A stretch of 35,251 bases of DNA from Azolla pinnata (GCA_037176905.1 JBBBWG010001415.1:1-35251), one strand, 5' to 3'; shown: positions 1-9,429, counted from the first letter of the stretch. The notes: generated by a model not told the origin, from the letters alone. Numbers and translations are program-made.

Positions 1-480
1 GCATGCTAGTTGTGCATGCGTGCATGCACACGTGTCGTGCATGCGCTCATGCACACTAGTCGTGCATGCATGCTTTTCATGTATGAAATGCATACTAATT
101 GTTTCTATGATATGTGGATTTTAATTTTATTTATGAGACATTAATGCAGTGAAAAACTCTCAAATTAATGAAGTAGAGGTAAAAGGTTCAGGTCTTGGCT
201 TATGAACTTATAATATTAAATTATGTGTCGTGCATGCGCTCATGCACACTAGTCGTGCATGCATGCTTTTCATGTATGAAATGCATACTAATTGTTTCTA
301 TGATATGTGGATTTTAATTTTATTTATGAGACATTAATGCAGTGAAAAACTCTCAAATTAATGAAGTAGAGGTAAAAGGTTCAGGTCTTGGCTTATGAAC
401 TTATAATATTAAATTATCGATATGATATCTATCCTCATATTTTTACTATTTTGAAGGGGTGTACCGTGTATACTACGACA
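1..480 (-). repeat. LTR-like dispersed repeat, copy 1 (cut by window edge)
   Basis: Read on the minus strand, the segment from 480 downward matches the insertion at 10861-11330. Both begin TGTCGTA(G/C)T, then share ACACGGTACACCCC, and later share ATGTCTCA(T/C)AAATAA and GACTAGTGTGCATGAG-type blocks in the same order. The two copies are clearly diverged. This copy lacks its far end because the window starts inside it, and it carries an internal 193-bp duplication. The other copy has a TATA motif and a target duplication, so the family is inferred to be an LTR. The first 70 bases are rich in TGCATGC. Confidence 0.6.
32..417. repeat. Perfect tandem duplication, 2 x 193 bp
   Basis: Bases 32-224 and 225-417 read as identical from GTGTCGTGCATGCG through AATATTAAATTAT. 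The duplication lies inside the LTR-like repeat. Identity without visible substitutions implies a recent event, or an assembly artefact. Confidence 0.93.
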
Positions 481-519
481 CTCGCCCCTTCCAAACCCGC
501 ACATCTTCCGGTATGTGAT

Positions 520-640
520 ATTCATCTACATATGCAAGCATACATGCAATACATACATGTGCCTATGCATACATACATGCATATTCATCTGTATAACATA
601 TAAATTTAGATATGTATATGTATGCTTATTCATTTGTAAG
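520..640. repeat. ATACATGC/ATGTATATG simple-sequence tract
   Basis: Irregular repeats of CATACATGC, TACATA and TATGTATATG lie between the LTR-like repeat and the Copia relic. They make short spurious open frames. No gene is supported. Confidence 0.6.
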
Positions 641-1065
641 CTTCCCCTCATTGGCGATCCTCAAGACTAGACCACCTATATATAGAAAGTTTGACGATTT
701 CGTACAATCGATCAACTTTTTCGTATCAATGAGAACCATTGCCTAATATATAGTAAACACGCATCAAATGGGACTCCCATCTTCCTTATCTTTTACATGC
801 GATATGCTACTATTTAGTCAACATACTAGAGAGCTTGTCAAGCTCTAATTGCAACTGCAACTGAAATTCACAATGGAGAACCTTGGTTCGAAACATTACA
901 TTCTCGCAATGAAGATCACCCAGAATTGGAAATATCTCAATCCAATAATATCCAACAAATTTTGTTCCAATGATTCAACATACATACGGTCCATTCTGCT
1001 TCATCACCACTACCTGCCAACCTTCGGCTCTCACGGACAAACTGCCCAATGTCTTGATGTTTTAG
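640..1065 (+). pseudogene. Ty1/Copia reverse transcriptase remnant (relic Copia, part 1)
   Basis: Conceptual reading, with frame changes, gives the end of a Copia RT domain. YRKFDDFV and an ...LVKL...LKFTMENLGSKHYIL run are followed by AMKITQN, which corresponds to the family block FxMKDLGxxxxILGMxI. The YVDD catalytic block is no longer recognisable (it reads like SFTCDMLL). Stops and frameshifts are frequent. The reading continues as ALTDKLPNV up to about 1060 and resumes at 1741 after insertion A. This is an old, dead copy. Confidence 0.75.
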
Positions 1066-1740
1066 GAACATGCATAGAGAGAAGGAACATTGCCAAAGAA
1101 CAAGAAGAAATAAATAAATAAATAAAATAATAAAGTTAGCAAAGCATTGTGGATAAACTAGTTGCTTTTAAAAGCATAGGTCATAGGGTCGACTCTCATA
1201 AGGGGAAAATAGCATATGCTTAGAAGAATTTCTAAATCTTCTACTTGATTACTAAATCTCTTCTGATCTCTTTACTAAACCCTAATCTTTTCTAATATCT
1301 CTTCTAAACCTTAATCTATATCTCTTCTAATCTATCTTTCATCGAAGCCCTAATATTTCTTATAATCTAATCATAATCCCTCTTATCTCTTGAATATCTC
1401 TAATCTCAAACTAATTTCCAATATCTCTTATTCAAACCTAATCTTCCTAATCTATCTAATATCTCTTATCCAAACCTAGTCTTTCTAATCTCTCTGATAT
1501 CTTTTTTCTTAAACTTTGATCTGTCTAATATTAGTAATCCTACTCCCTCTTATTTGTATAGATTTTACTAGTATATTCTCCTAATCTAGGGACATAATTG
1601 TAACAATTCTCTTTATTTACAATTATATTTCTCTTAATCTCGGGCAAATATCCATCTCCAAATTCAAAACCCCAGTGATTCCACCTTGACACACATAGCT
1701 AAAGCTATACAACCTAGAATTCTACGACACCGACATCTGT
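1066..1740 (-). mobile_element. Insertion A (about 675 bp) inside the relic Copia; homologue at 34450-35150
   Basis: The Copia reading frame is interrupted between DVL(E) at 1065 and EEVHMNF after 1745. Flanks TTTAG (1061-1065) and TCTAG (1741-1745) look like a 5-bp target duplication with one change. The interior is rich in CTAATCTCT and AACCCTAATC. From about 1075 it matches the right window edge from about 34452 (GAGAGAAGGAACATTG, AAAGTTAGCAA, TTTTAAAAGCATAGGTCA). Orientation is inferred from a TATACAAATAAG motif on the minus strand near 1560. It is either a solo LTR or a non-autonomous element. Confidence 0.6.
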
Positions 1741-2069
1741 TCTAGAGGAAGTTCATATGAACTTTCTATCATATGCACTGGTTTTTAGCTTGTTTTATGT
1801 ACACTATGGTCTTGAAAGGACCAGATGTCGCACATGCGATAGGAGTTGTAAGAAAATTCATTCCCCATCCTAACTAACCACACTGGAATGCAATGAAGCA
1901 TATCTTTAGATACCTGATTGGCACACAAGAAATTTTGGATCAAACAAACCCTTAGGCCTAGTAGGCTACATTGACTCCGATTACGTAGACTATCTTTATT
2001 GTCAAAAATCCACGGTCCAAACTCTTATTCCGATTCGAATACAAAGCCATTTCATGGATCTCAAAGCTT
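1741..2069 (+). pseudogene. Ty1/Copia RNase H remnant (relic Copia, part 2)
   Basis: The readings GPDVAHAIGVVRKFIPHP, HWNAMKHIFRYLIGTQEILD, VGYIDSDYVD and AISWISKL match, in order, the Copia blocks RPDIAHAVGVVSRF, HWEAVKxILRYLKGT, GYxDSDYAGD and xxSWxSKLQ. Stops and frame changes are present. The reading breaks at SKL (2067-2069, CTT), exactly where insertion B starts, and resumes near 7213. Confidence 0.85.
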
Positions 2070-2074
2070 CGTGG

Positions 2075-2200
2075 AAAAGTCGCGGCAAAGACGTGACAAA
2101 GGCGCGGCAAAGACGCGGCAAAGACGAGGCTGGTTGTTGTAAGTTCACAGTAAAATTCGCGGTAGACATGCGGATATGGGCGCGGCAACTGCGCGGCAAA
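2075..2200. repeat. CGCGGCAAAG subterminal repeats, left end of insertion B
   Basis: GCGGCAA(A/C) recurs at least five times (GTCGCGGCAAAGACG, GGCGCGGCAAAGACG, GCGCGGCAACTG, GCGCGGCAAACAG). The same word dominates the right end of the element. No TTTGCCGCG (inverted) copies were seen here, so the two ends are in direct orientation. Confidence 0.8.
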
Positions 2201-2206
2201 CAGCAG

Positions 2207-2228
2207 TTGGGGGTGTTTTTTCCCCCAA
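2207..2228. other. Perfect 7-bp hairpin, TTGGGGG ... CCCCCAA
   Basis: TTGGGGG (2207-2213) pairs with CCCCCAA (2222-2228) around an 8-base T-rich loop. It lies right after the left subterminal repeats. A structural role for the element is only a guess. Confidence 0.6.
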
Positions 2229-2274
2229 ATTCAAAACCCTAAACGCGCCTTTGCAACTCTCCCTGCTCCTGTTC

Positions 2275-2605
2275 CATGTTGTTGCCCGCGCTTGCTCGCT
2301 CTGCTCTCCCTGCTCGCTCTGCTCCTGTCCCTGTCCCTGCTCGCCTGCTCTCCCTGCTTTCCCCTGCTAGCTTTGGTCGCCCTGTTGTCCCTGCTCGCCT
2401 GCTGTCCCTACTCACCCTGCTCGCCTGCTCCTACTCTTGCTCCTGCTCCAGCCCCTGCTCCTGTTGCTGCTGCCCCTACTCCTGCTCCTGCTCTTGCTCC
2501 TGCTCCTCCTGCTTCTGCTCCTGCTCCGGCAATTAGTGCTACTCCTCCTCCTACTACTCCTGCAGGTAGACCTCCTCCTCTTGCTCCTTTAGCTCAGAGT
2601 AATTA
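2275..2605. repeat. CTGCTC/CTCCTG microsatellite with Pro/Ala-rich open frames
   Basis: Imperfect tandem CTGCTC, CCTGCTCCTG and TCCTCC units leave several overlapping + strand frames open. One reads as alternating Ala-Pro for about 50 residues and stops at 2604-2606. The open frames follow from the hexamer bias. A Pro/Ala-rich segment of a longer element-encoded protein cannot be excluded. Confidence 0.75.
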
Positions 2606-2670
2606 GTGACAAGTAAGTAGATTTGGCGTTGAAGTTAGTGAAATTTGTGATAATTACTGAAATTTGGCTT

Positions 2671-3135
2671 GGAATAATTGAATGTCTACTTAATTAGAGA
2701 ATTTTGACGATGCATTAGTGAAATTCGACGTGAAATTTCATCATTTGACGACAATTAGTGTGGATGTTGGTCTTTGTGGAGAAATAACGGAAAATTTGGG
2801 AAACTTTTGGGGAAATTTTGGGGAAATTTTGGGGAAAATTTGGGGAGAATTTGGGGAAAATTTCGGGAGAATTTGGGGAAAATTTGGGGAAAATTTGTCT
2901 TGGAATAATTGAATGTCCGCTTAATTAGAGAAATTTGACGATGCATTAGTGAAATTCGAAGTGAAATTTCGTCATTTGACGACAATAAGTGTGGATGTTG
3001 ATCTTTGTGGAGAAATAACGGAACATTTGGGGAGAATTTGGGGAGAATTTGGGGAAAATTATAGGGAAATTTTGGGGAAAATTTGGAGAAAATTTGGGCG
3101 GAAACCCTACGATAATTTGACGTTAAATTACTGAA
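2671..3135. repeat. Tandem duplication (period 231 bp) with GGGGAAAATTT tract
   Basis: GGAATAATTGAATGTC occurs at 2671 and 2902. Each copy runs through TTTGACGATGCATTAGTG and GTGTGGATGTTG into a run of TTGGGGAAAATTTGGGGAGAA repeats. The two copies differ at scattered bases and in the number of G-rich subunits. Confidence 0.88.
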
Positions 3136-3174
3136 ACGAGGCGTGAACATACATGACTTGACGACAATTAGTGA

Positions 3175-3815
3175 CGTTTAGGGTTATTTGGGGAAACAAC
3201 CCTAATTTGGTTGAAAACCTAAAATCGTGGAAACACTAACCCACTGAACTGGCCGAAACCCTAAACTGGCTGAAAAGCCTAAATCGCGGAAACACTTAGC
3301 CCTAAATTTCACGAAAACCCTAAACTGGCCGAAACCCTAAACTAGCTGAAAGGCCTACATCGCGGAAACCCTAAAGCCTAAATTCTACGAAAACCTTAAA
3401 CTGGCCGAAATCCTAGACTGGCTGAAAAGCCTAAATCGCGGTAACCCTAAACCCTAAATTTCTTGAAAACTCTAGGATTGGCCGAAACCCTAAACTGGCC
3501 GAAACCCTAAACTGGCCGAAAACCCTAAACTGGCGGAAAACCCTAAACCCTAAATAACCCTAAACCCTAAACTGCCCGAAATACCTAAACTGGCCGAAAC
3601 GCTAAACTGGTTGAAAAGCCTAAATCGCAGAAACCCTAAACCCTTAATTTCACGAAAACCATAAACTGGCCGAAACCCTAAACTAGCCGAAAACCCTAAA
3701 TCGCGGAAATCCTAAATTGGCTGAACTGTAAATTTTAGCAATCCCTAAACCCTAAACCCTAAGTTACATGAATCCTAAAAACGATATACCCTAAACCCTA
3801 ATTTTCAATGTCTGA
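3175..3815. repeat. Telomere-like array (CCCTAAA interleaved with CTGGCCGAAA)
   Basis: About 640 bp of degenerate 17-35-bp units combine the plant telomere heptamer (AAACCCTAAA) with ACTGGCCGAAA and AATCGCGGAAA. True head-to-tail CCCTAAACCCTAAA runs occur at 3535-3575, 3745-3765 and 3787-3803. The array lies inside insertion B, so it is an internal minisatellite with telomere-like units and not a chromosome end. Confidence 0.85.
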
Positions 3816-3849
3816 TAGATGGCTAATTGATCGCCGATTTCACTTACCT

Positions 3850-4482
3850 TGGAGGCTGAGTGGCGTTATCATGCTGCCATGAGAGAATGACATAATCAGA
3901 TGACCGAGCACTTTGGTGGCTTGCCCCCACCAGAGGAGATGGGACTATATATGCATGGCGCCCACCTCCGGTCCCACTAGTGAGGGGTCAGCCTAGCTCA
4001 TTTGATGCGAGCTTGGACGCCACTCCTGGTATCGTCACACCCCAGACAGCTGGGAGCACGCCCCTAGGTGGGCCCACCCCACGAGACAGCCCTCATGTTG
4101 TCGTGCGACACGACGTGTAGCGGTGTCGTCGTCTATCTACGGACTCCAGTGCAGGGAGTCCAGCTATGCCTCCCCCTCTCACTCGGCCTAGGACCGGCTC
4201 CACCCCGCGGTTGACGTCCCCTGGTTCAGCCTCGGCCTCATCGTCGCGAGTGAGCCCTGCCTCGACTCAGACCAGATCGAGTCCCGGCATATCTGCACGT
4301 GCGAGTCCCGCCTCCCATAGTTCAAGAAGTGTACATGGACGTGGATGTGGACGTCCTGGGTGCTGCGGAGGCGATGATGATGTTGATGGCAGCGCACACG
4401 TTCTCGCTGCTAGCAGCGATCGAGCTGGTCAGGAAACCCCTATGGCCGATTTTACTACACACTTCACGACAGTGGGGGTATC
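3850..4482 (+). pseudogene. Degenerate upstream part of the transposase-like gene
   Basis: One frame reads EAEWRYHAAMRE, stop, HNQMTEHFGGLPPPEEMGLY. Then comes a Ser/Thr/Pro/Arg-rich low-complexity stretch (best open from 4166) and a hydrophobic block EAMMMLMAAHTFSLLAAIEL at about 4360-4425. Stops and frame changes prevent one continuous model. The order and the junction to the exon at 4483 suggest the N-terminal half of the same element protein. No family assigned. Confidence 0.4.
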
Positions 4483-5133
4483 GTGACTGATGGATTAGGT
4501 CGAGGCGCGCGTCCATACCTGCTCGAGCTCGTCACAGTGCATGTCCGTAATGTGTACGACCCCTCGACTTACAGAGATGGGGTGATCGAGCAGATAATAT
4601 CTGCATTTCACACCTGCTACCCCATGCCCAAGCGCTTAGCTATGAGTTCAGTTTGCCTTCATCGGACGATACTCGACTATATCGCGAACCGTCGGAGCGA
4701 GTACACGAGAGCTGCTCGGGCAGTAGTAGACCGGGAGGCAGCTAGATTACCGCCACGATTAGATGGTGGGTGGCCCCGGAGCGTCCACGATGCCGAGTGG
4801 AGAGTAGCTTTAGCACGAGGGGCGTTAGAACGGTCTGCTCGACATGTCGTTGCGCGTGCGACCCAGATGAGGCTAGGGTCGGCAGTCAAATGGGGTAGCG
4901 GAGGTGCTTCAGCTTTCAGGGCCGAGTTTGTAAGTATTTTAGTAAATTATAAAAGATTACTTAATTAATATAATATTGATTAATTGGAACTCTATTTAAA
5001 AGCAATCAATGTTTCTGTGTAGATTGAGCTCGTTGGTCGTTGGCCGTATCTGAACGAGGAGGAGTATCGCCGATTACATCCACGACGAGAGTCCGAGATG
5101 TATTTCAGAACCTTGTATTGTTTCTCAATGTAA
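4483..5133 (+). CDS. Transposase-like element protein, copy A (3' truncated)
   Basis: Two exons fit: 4483-4929 and 5023-5133, with donor TTT|GTAAGT and acceptor TGTGTAG|ATT, both in phase 0. They give 185 residues. Visible blocks are RDGVIEQIISAFHTCYP, LDYIANRRSEYTRAARAVV, REAARLPPRLDGG, KWGSGGASAFRAEF and, after splicing, ELVGRWPYLNEEEYRRLHP. The Arg-rich helix followed by G(S/A)xxF resembles plant transposase-associated proteins (Transposase_24/Ptta-En/Spm type). That is a weak resemblance, not a firm call. Compared with copy B, the sequence jumps after MYFR straight to the 3' flank and ends TLYCFSM, so about 270 bp of the C-terminal exon is missing. The start is the first ATG after the degenerate upstream region. 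Confidence 0.5.
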
Positions 5134-6300
5134 TATATTTGGCGAAATCTAATTTCAGATCCACAATTTGGGCTTTTAAAAATTTAATTCTAATTATAAA
5201 TATTTTTATTTTTAAATCGCTAATTAATGATCAATACAACACTCGAGATAAATCGATGCAAACATGGAGCAAAATTGCAACAAACACGTGGCAAATTTGC
5301 AGCAAACAGAGATGGGGTGATCGAGCAGATAATGTCTGCATTTGACACCCACTACCCCATGCCCGAGCTCTTAGCTATGAGTTCAGTTTGCCTTCGTTGG
5401 ATGATACTCGACTATATCGCGAACCGTCGGAGTGGGTACACGAGAGCTGCTCGGGCAGTAGTAGACCGGGAGGCAGCTGGATTACCGCCACGATTAGATG
5501 GTGGGCGGCCCCGGAGCGTCCAGGATGCCGAGTGGAGAGCAACTTTAGCACGAGGGGCGTCAGAACGGTCTGCTCGACATGTCGTTGCGCGTGCGACCCA
5601 GATGAGGTTAGGGTCGGCAATCAAATGGGGTAGCGGAGGTGCTTTAGCTTTCAGGGCCGAGTTTGTAAGTATTTTAGTAAACTATAAATGATTACTTAAT
5701 TAATATATTATTGATCAATTGTAACCCTAATTAAAAGCGATCAATGTTTCTGTGTAGATGGAGCTCGTTGGTCGTTGGCCGTATCCGGACGAGGAGGAGT
5801 ATCGCCGATTACATCCACAACGAGAGTCCTGGATGTATTTCAGAAGTCAGGGAGTGATCATGGACGACCAACTGATTCTAGGATTGGGCATACATCCGGA
5901 AGTGTCGGGCGACAATGCCAACTTGGAGGGCACAACCAAAGATTTACCAGATGCTCGGGAACTTGAGCAGAACCCAGAGCAAAGCGGCGCATCATCGCCA
6001 GCTGACACCACTTCTGGTCATCATACACTAGGGTTAGATATTTACGATGATAATAACCCTAGTGAATATGACCCTTCCCCTTAGATTTTTTTTGGTTTAG
6101 CTTGTATAGTATTAACTTGTATTGTAATTTTCAACTTGTAATATTAACCTTGTATTGTTTCTCAATGTAATATATTTGGCGAAATCTAATTTCAGATCCA
6201 CAATTTGGGTTTTTTTAAATTTAATTCTAATTATAAATATTTTTATTTTTAAATCGCTAATTAATGATCAATACAACACTCAAGATAAATCGATGCAAAC
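4571..6300. repeat. Tandem segmental duplication of the transposase-like gene
   Basis: The block beginning GAGATGGGGTGATCGAGCAG occurs at about 4577 and 5309. The flank beginning CCTTGTATTGTTTCTCAATG occurs at about 5111 and 6151. Offsets of about 735 and 1040 show that copy A lost about 300 bp internally. The copy boundary near 5303 fuses a short piece of the CGCGGCAAA array (ATTTGCAGCAAACAG) directly to the gene interior. Confidence 0.85.
5227..6084 (+). CDS. Transposase-like element protein, copy B (complete 3' end)
   Basis: Exons 5227-5664 and 5758-6084 join in phase 0 (TTT|GTAAGT, TGTGTAG|ATG) to give 254 residues. Residues from about 29 onward repeat copy A with few changes (RDGVIEQIMSAFDTHYP, REAAGLPPRLDGG, GSGGALAFRAEF). 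The second exon then continues past the copy-A break through MYFRSQGVIMDD to an acidic tail ending DDNNPSEYDPSP. The first ~28 residues come from 3' flank and CGCGGCAAA-array sequence fused upstream by the duplication, so the printed start is probably not the ancestral one. The family is unrecognised beyond a possible Ptta/En/Spm-type link. Confidence 0.5.
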
Positions 6301-7200
6301 ATGCGACAAAATTGCAGCAAACACGCGGCAAATTTGCAGCAATACATACAGCAAATATCCAGCAAACAAGCGGCAAATTTGCAGCAAACACGTGGCAAAT
6401 TTGCAGCAAACATGCGGCAAATTTGCAGCAATACATGCAGCAAATATCCGGCAAACACGCGGAAAATTTGTAGCAAACACACGGCAAATTTGCAGCAATA
6501 CATGCAGCAAATATCCAACAAACACGCGGCAAATTTGCAACAATACATGCAACAAATATCCAGCAAACACGCGGCGAATTTGCAGCAATACATGCAGCAA
6601 ATATCCAGCAAACACGCGGCAAAGTCGCAGCAAAAAACGCGGCAAATTTGCAGCAAACACACGGCAAATTTACAGCAATACATGCAGCAAATATGCAGCA
6701 AACCCGCGGCAAATGTGCAGAAATTAAGCGGCAAATGTGCGGCAATGTGCAGCAAATATCAAGCAAAGCTCGCGGTAATTTTCTAGCAAAGCATGCGGCA
6801 AAGCACGTGGCAATGTGGCAGTAAAGGTCCGGCAAATGTCCAGCAACTCTCGTGGCAAAGTTGCAGTAAATGTCGCGGCAAAATGCCCGGCAAAGTGCAA
6901 GCAATGTTGCTACAATAGTTGCTGAAATACTCGTGGTAAGAGCTCGGCAAAGTTGCGGTAAATCTTCCGGAAAAACTCGCGTTAATGCTCTAGGCAAAAT
7001 GCGCAGAAAATATTGCAGAAATATTTGCGGCAAATGCGCGACAAATCTCGTGGCAAAGCTCGCGGCAAAGTTCGCGGCAATGTCGCGGAAAAGGTCGCGG
7101 CAAAGTCGCGGCAAACTTGAATGTCGTTTGCCACGAATTTTGCTGTGACTTTCGCTGAACTTCTGCAGAAGACTTTTCGCGGCAAATCTCGCGGCAAACT
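6290..7200. repeat. CGCGGCAAA array, right end of insertion B; 45-bp units at 6300-6700
   Basis: The left half is built from units AATACATGCAGCAAATATCC + AGCAAACACGCGGCAAATTTGCAGC (45 bp, so a 15-residue period in any frame). The right half (6780-7200) is looser GCGGCAAAG-type repetition with variable spacers. The bias keeps frames open on both strands, including 368 codons on the minus strand (7363-6257). I treat those as artefacts. The repeats match those at the left end of the element. Confidence 0.88.
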
Positions 7201-7212
7201 GTTGAATACCTT

Positions 7213-7480
7213 GTAGTGTGATTATACGGTTACTTCCACAATTAAGGTAGAGTACATAGCTGCATTCCATGCAACTGAGGAAGTGCCATGGCTCACAAGA
7301 CTGGCTTGTACGTGTTGACAAGTTGATCCGAATTGAACTCTGGTTGTACTTAGCAACAACCAAGGAGTTGTGGCATTAGTAAAGAATCCGGGGCTCCAAA
7401 ATTCTTTCTAAACATATCAAAGTTCATTATCATTTTGTTCGGGATTGTGGGACTAAGGGCAAGCTCAACCTAGAGGTCTC
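7213..7480 (+). pseudogene. Ty1/Copia RNase H remnant (relic Copia, part 3)
   Basis: TVTSTIKVEYIAAFHATEEV, PWLTRL and ALVKNPG correspond to the Copia blocks ALSTTEAEYIAAxxAxxEAxWL and ALAKNPxFHxRTKHI. This is the direct continuation of the frame that stops at 2069, and it is followed by the polypurine tract at 7671. Several stops are present. Confidence 0.82.
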
Positions 7481-7670
7481 TAGTACGGCTGACAAAAATA
7501 ATGACCAATGGTATTTCGGTATGCCAATTCCAATCTCTTCATGAACAAAAGGTATAGAGTTGATTCTAAACTAGTTACGACAGTAGTTGTAGTATATTAG
7601 CCGTTTATTATCTATACTCTTCTTTTTATTCTCTCTCTTTTTAACAGATACTTTGGATTACACCCATTAT

Positions 7671-7860
7671 GGGGGAGTGTTGAATACAATCATTATACTG
7701 CCCATCTAGACATGCGTCCATATTTGTAATAACCTGCTGAAAGGACATTTTCCCTAGCATGGTATATAACCAAGTTTGTATAGTTCGTCATACGCTGTTA
7801 TTCCCCATTTTGTGAATATAATGTATTCTTTGTGCCTATCGAGCTCTCTCTCACCCTCTT
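7671..7860 (+). mobile_element. Polypurine tract and start of the relic Copia 3' LTR
   Basis: GGGGGAG (7671-7677) is followed at once by TGTTGAATACAAT, the usual plant Copia arrangement of polypurine tract then LTR start TGTTGAA. A TATATAA-type TATA box lies at about 7761. The LTR's right end could not be fixed because no second copy exists in the window. The end given is approximate. Confidence 0.7.
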
Positions 7861-9429
7861 TCCCAACTTGTCTTCATGATTTCCTTCCTCGCAAACCACC
7901 TTAGATTTGAAGCTCCATACTTTAGATAGTGTTGTTCCTTTGCCTTCCTCCACTTCCAAACAATTTTTCAAAACATACTCATATAAATTACACATAGTTA
8001 GGACCAAGCCACCAACAGTTGTTGATCACCATTCCTTGTGCTAAGAGCTAGGAGATTATGTCTTCATATGGATACAAGTGAGCCATAACCGAGTCATATT
8101 CTTTGTTCCAAAGGTTGTAAAGGTGTCAAATTAGATATATCTTCATTGTGGCTACCTTTTTCTTATAAGTATCCAATAATGTCTTTCACAATGCATGAGG
8201 TGTCGCACATGACTAAATTGTGTAATACAGAGATTCTGATAGGTGCATTTGAATGATAGCTCATGCTACCCAATCCAACTTCGTCCAATCATTAGGTTAC
8301 TACTCTGTTGGAACCGTCTCATTTCCGATTGGGTCGATCTAACCTCTCACTATGAGATTTTCTTGCATATGTTCCTTCTACAAGTTGAAGTTTGTATCAC
8401 CAAACATCCTAATACTCATTTTGAATGAGCTTGACATGGAAGCCATGTCTGTGAAAATGACTTATTTAGGGTTCAAGCCTTGGATGATGTAGCCAATTCA
8501 TCTAAGGTGGAGAATCGGAGTTTCAGAGCAAAAGGAGAAAGGAAGAGCAATTCTAACGTTAAAGTTGGCTTCAGATATCCTCGTTGTTGATTGATCCAAA
8601 TTTGGTGCATAAATTGTAACATGTCTAGAAAATCAAGGTGATCGCAATGTACTTTCTTTAGTAGATTCTTATTTCTCTCAAACAATGTAGCTTTGCAGTC
8701 ACTAGGCTGAAGGTTTTAGCAAAGAAAAACTCCATGGATTTGTTTCGAAATGTAGTGAACTTGTAATCTTTAGCATTTAAAATGCAACAAGATGTAGCAA
8801 AAAATTTCTAACAACAATTGACAACTTGTAGCGGATGAACGCATGCCTGATACTAATTATAGTTGGAAAGGTCTTCATTGGTCAAAACCTGTTACAGAAA
8901 AGTATGTACACTATTGTGTACATGTTGGTTGAAGGTCAGCAAGTTAGAATCAAAGGCACAATGACATATGTAGCTATGGAGCTTAAAATTTGAGGTGGCA
9001 GTTGCAAACGGTTGAGGAGATGAGAGAAATGAGAGAGAGAGAGAGAGAAAGAAAGAGAATAGAATAGAATAGAAAGTTTTAACATCCACAAAGAGGCCAA
9101 CTTTGACCTATAGGACCTAGGTTTACATAGTTCTTAATATGTGTCTCCTTCTTAAGAAAGGATGCCCATATCTTGGAGTAATAATTCTTTATGTGAGAAC
9201 AGTTCTTACATATGTGTTTAACCTTTTAAGTGGTGCTTTAAGTATAGAACTCAAGGTACAACATGTTAGTATGTCATCAAATCTTTCTCGAACCATTGTA
9301 TATGCAGGGCAACTAGAGAACAAATGATAAGTTCATCCTCTACTATGCCTTGAGTCTTCAGCCTTGATGCACTTTGTTGCCATAAAGCAACTTCAATACC
9401 TTGCTTGTGCGATTGGGAATGAAGAAAGG
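7861..9429. other. No recognisable gene
   Basis: Short open frames on both strands lack known motifs or splice support. A small GA-rich microsatellite lies at about 9025-9060. Part of the left end may belong to the relic LTR. Confidence 0.5.

Larger units (their letters stand above)
2070..7210 (+). mobile_element. Insertion B: about 5.1-kb element with CGCGGCAAA end repeats and transposase-like genes
   Basis: This segment splits the RNase H frame of the relic Copia. Upstream reads ...AISWISKL and downstream ...TVTSTIKVEYIAAFHATEE, adjacent blocks in an intact copy. Both ends are packed with CGCGGCAAAG-type repeats in the same orientation (2075-2200 and 6290-7200). Between them lie a Pro/Ala microsatellite, a duplicated G-rich tract, a CCCTAAA-like array and two copies of a two-exon gene. 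CTT occurs at both edges (2067-2069, 7210-7212) and could be a 3-bp target duplication, which CACTA elements make. TAGTG at 7214-7218 would also suit a CACTA end, but no CACTA is seen at the left edge. Exact ends are uncertain by about 10 bp. I do not recognise the family. Confidence 0.65.

Noticed and set aside
2276-2606. Pro/Ala- and Ser/Cys-rich open frames
   Set aside because: They are explained by the CTGCTC hexamer microsatellite. Three frames are open at once.
3175-3815. A real telomere or chromosome end
   Set aside because: The units are degenerate and interleaved with CTGGCCGAAA, and a transposon continues on both sides.
6300-6700. Regular 45-bp spacing suggesting a CRISPR-like array
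   Set aside because: The whole unit is repetitive with no unique spacers, the units drift, and the context is a plant transposon.
7214-7218. TAGTG as proof that insertion B is a CACTA element
   Set aside because: The left edge shows no CACTA and no terminal inverted repeat was seen. The five bases could also be host Copia sequence.
6257-7363. 368-codon open frame on the minus strand, Cys/Ala/Leu-rich
   Set aside because: It coincides with the CGCGGCAAA/45-bp array, where several frames on both strands stay open because of the repeat. It has no domain, and its upstream end runs into the Copia relic.
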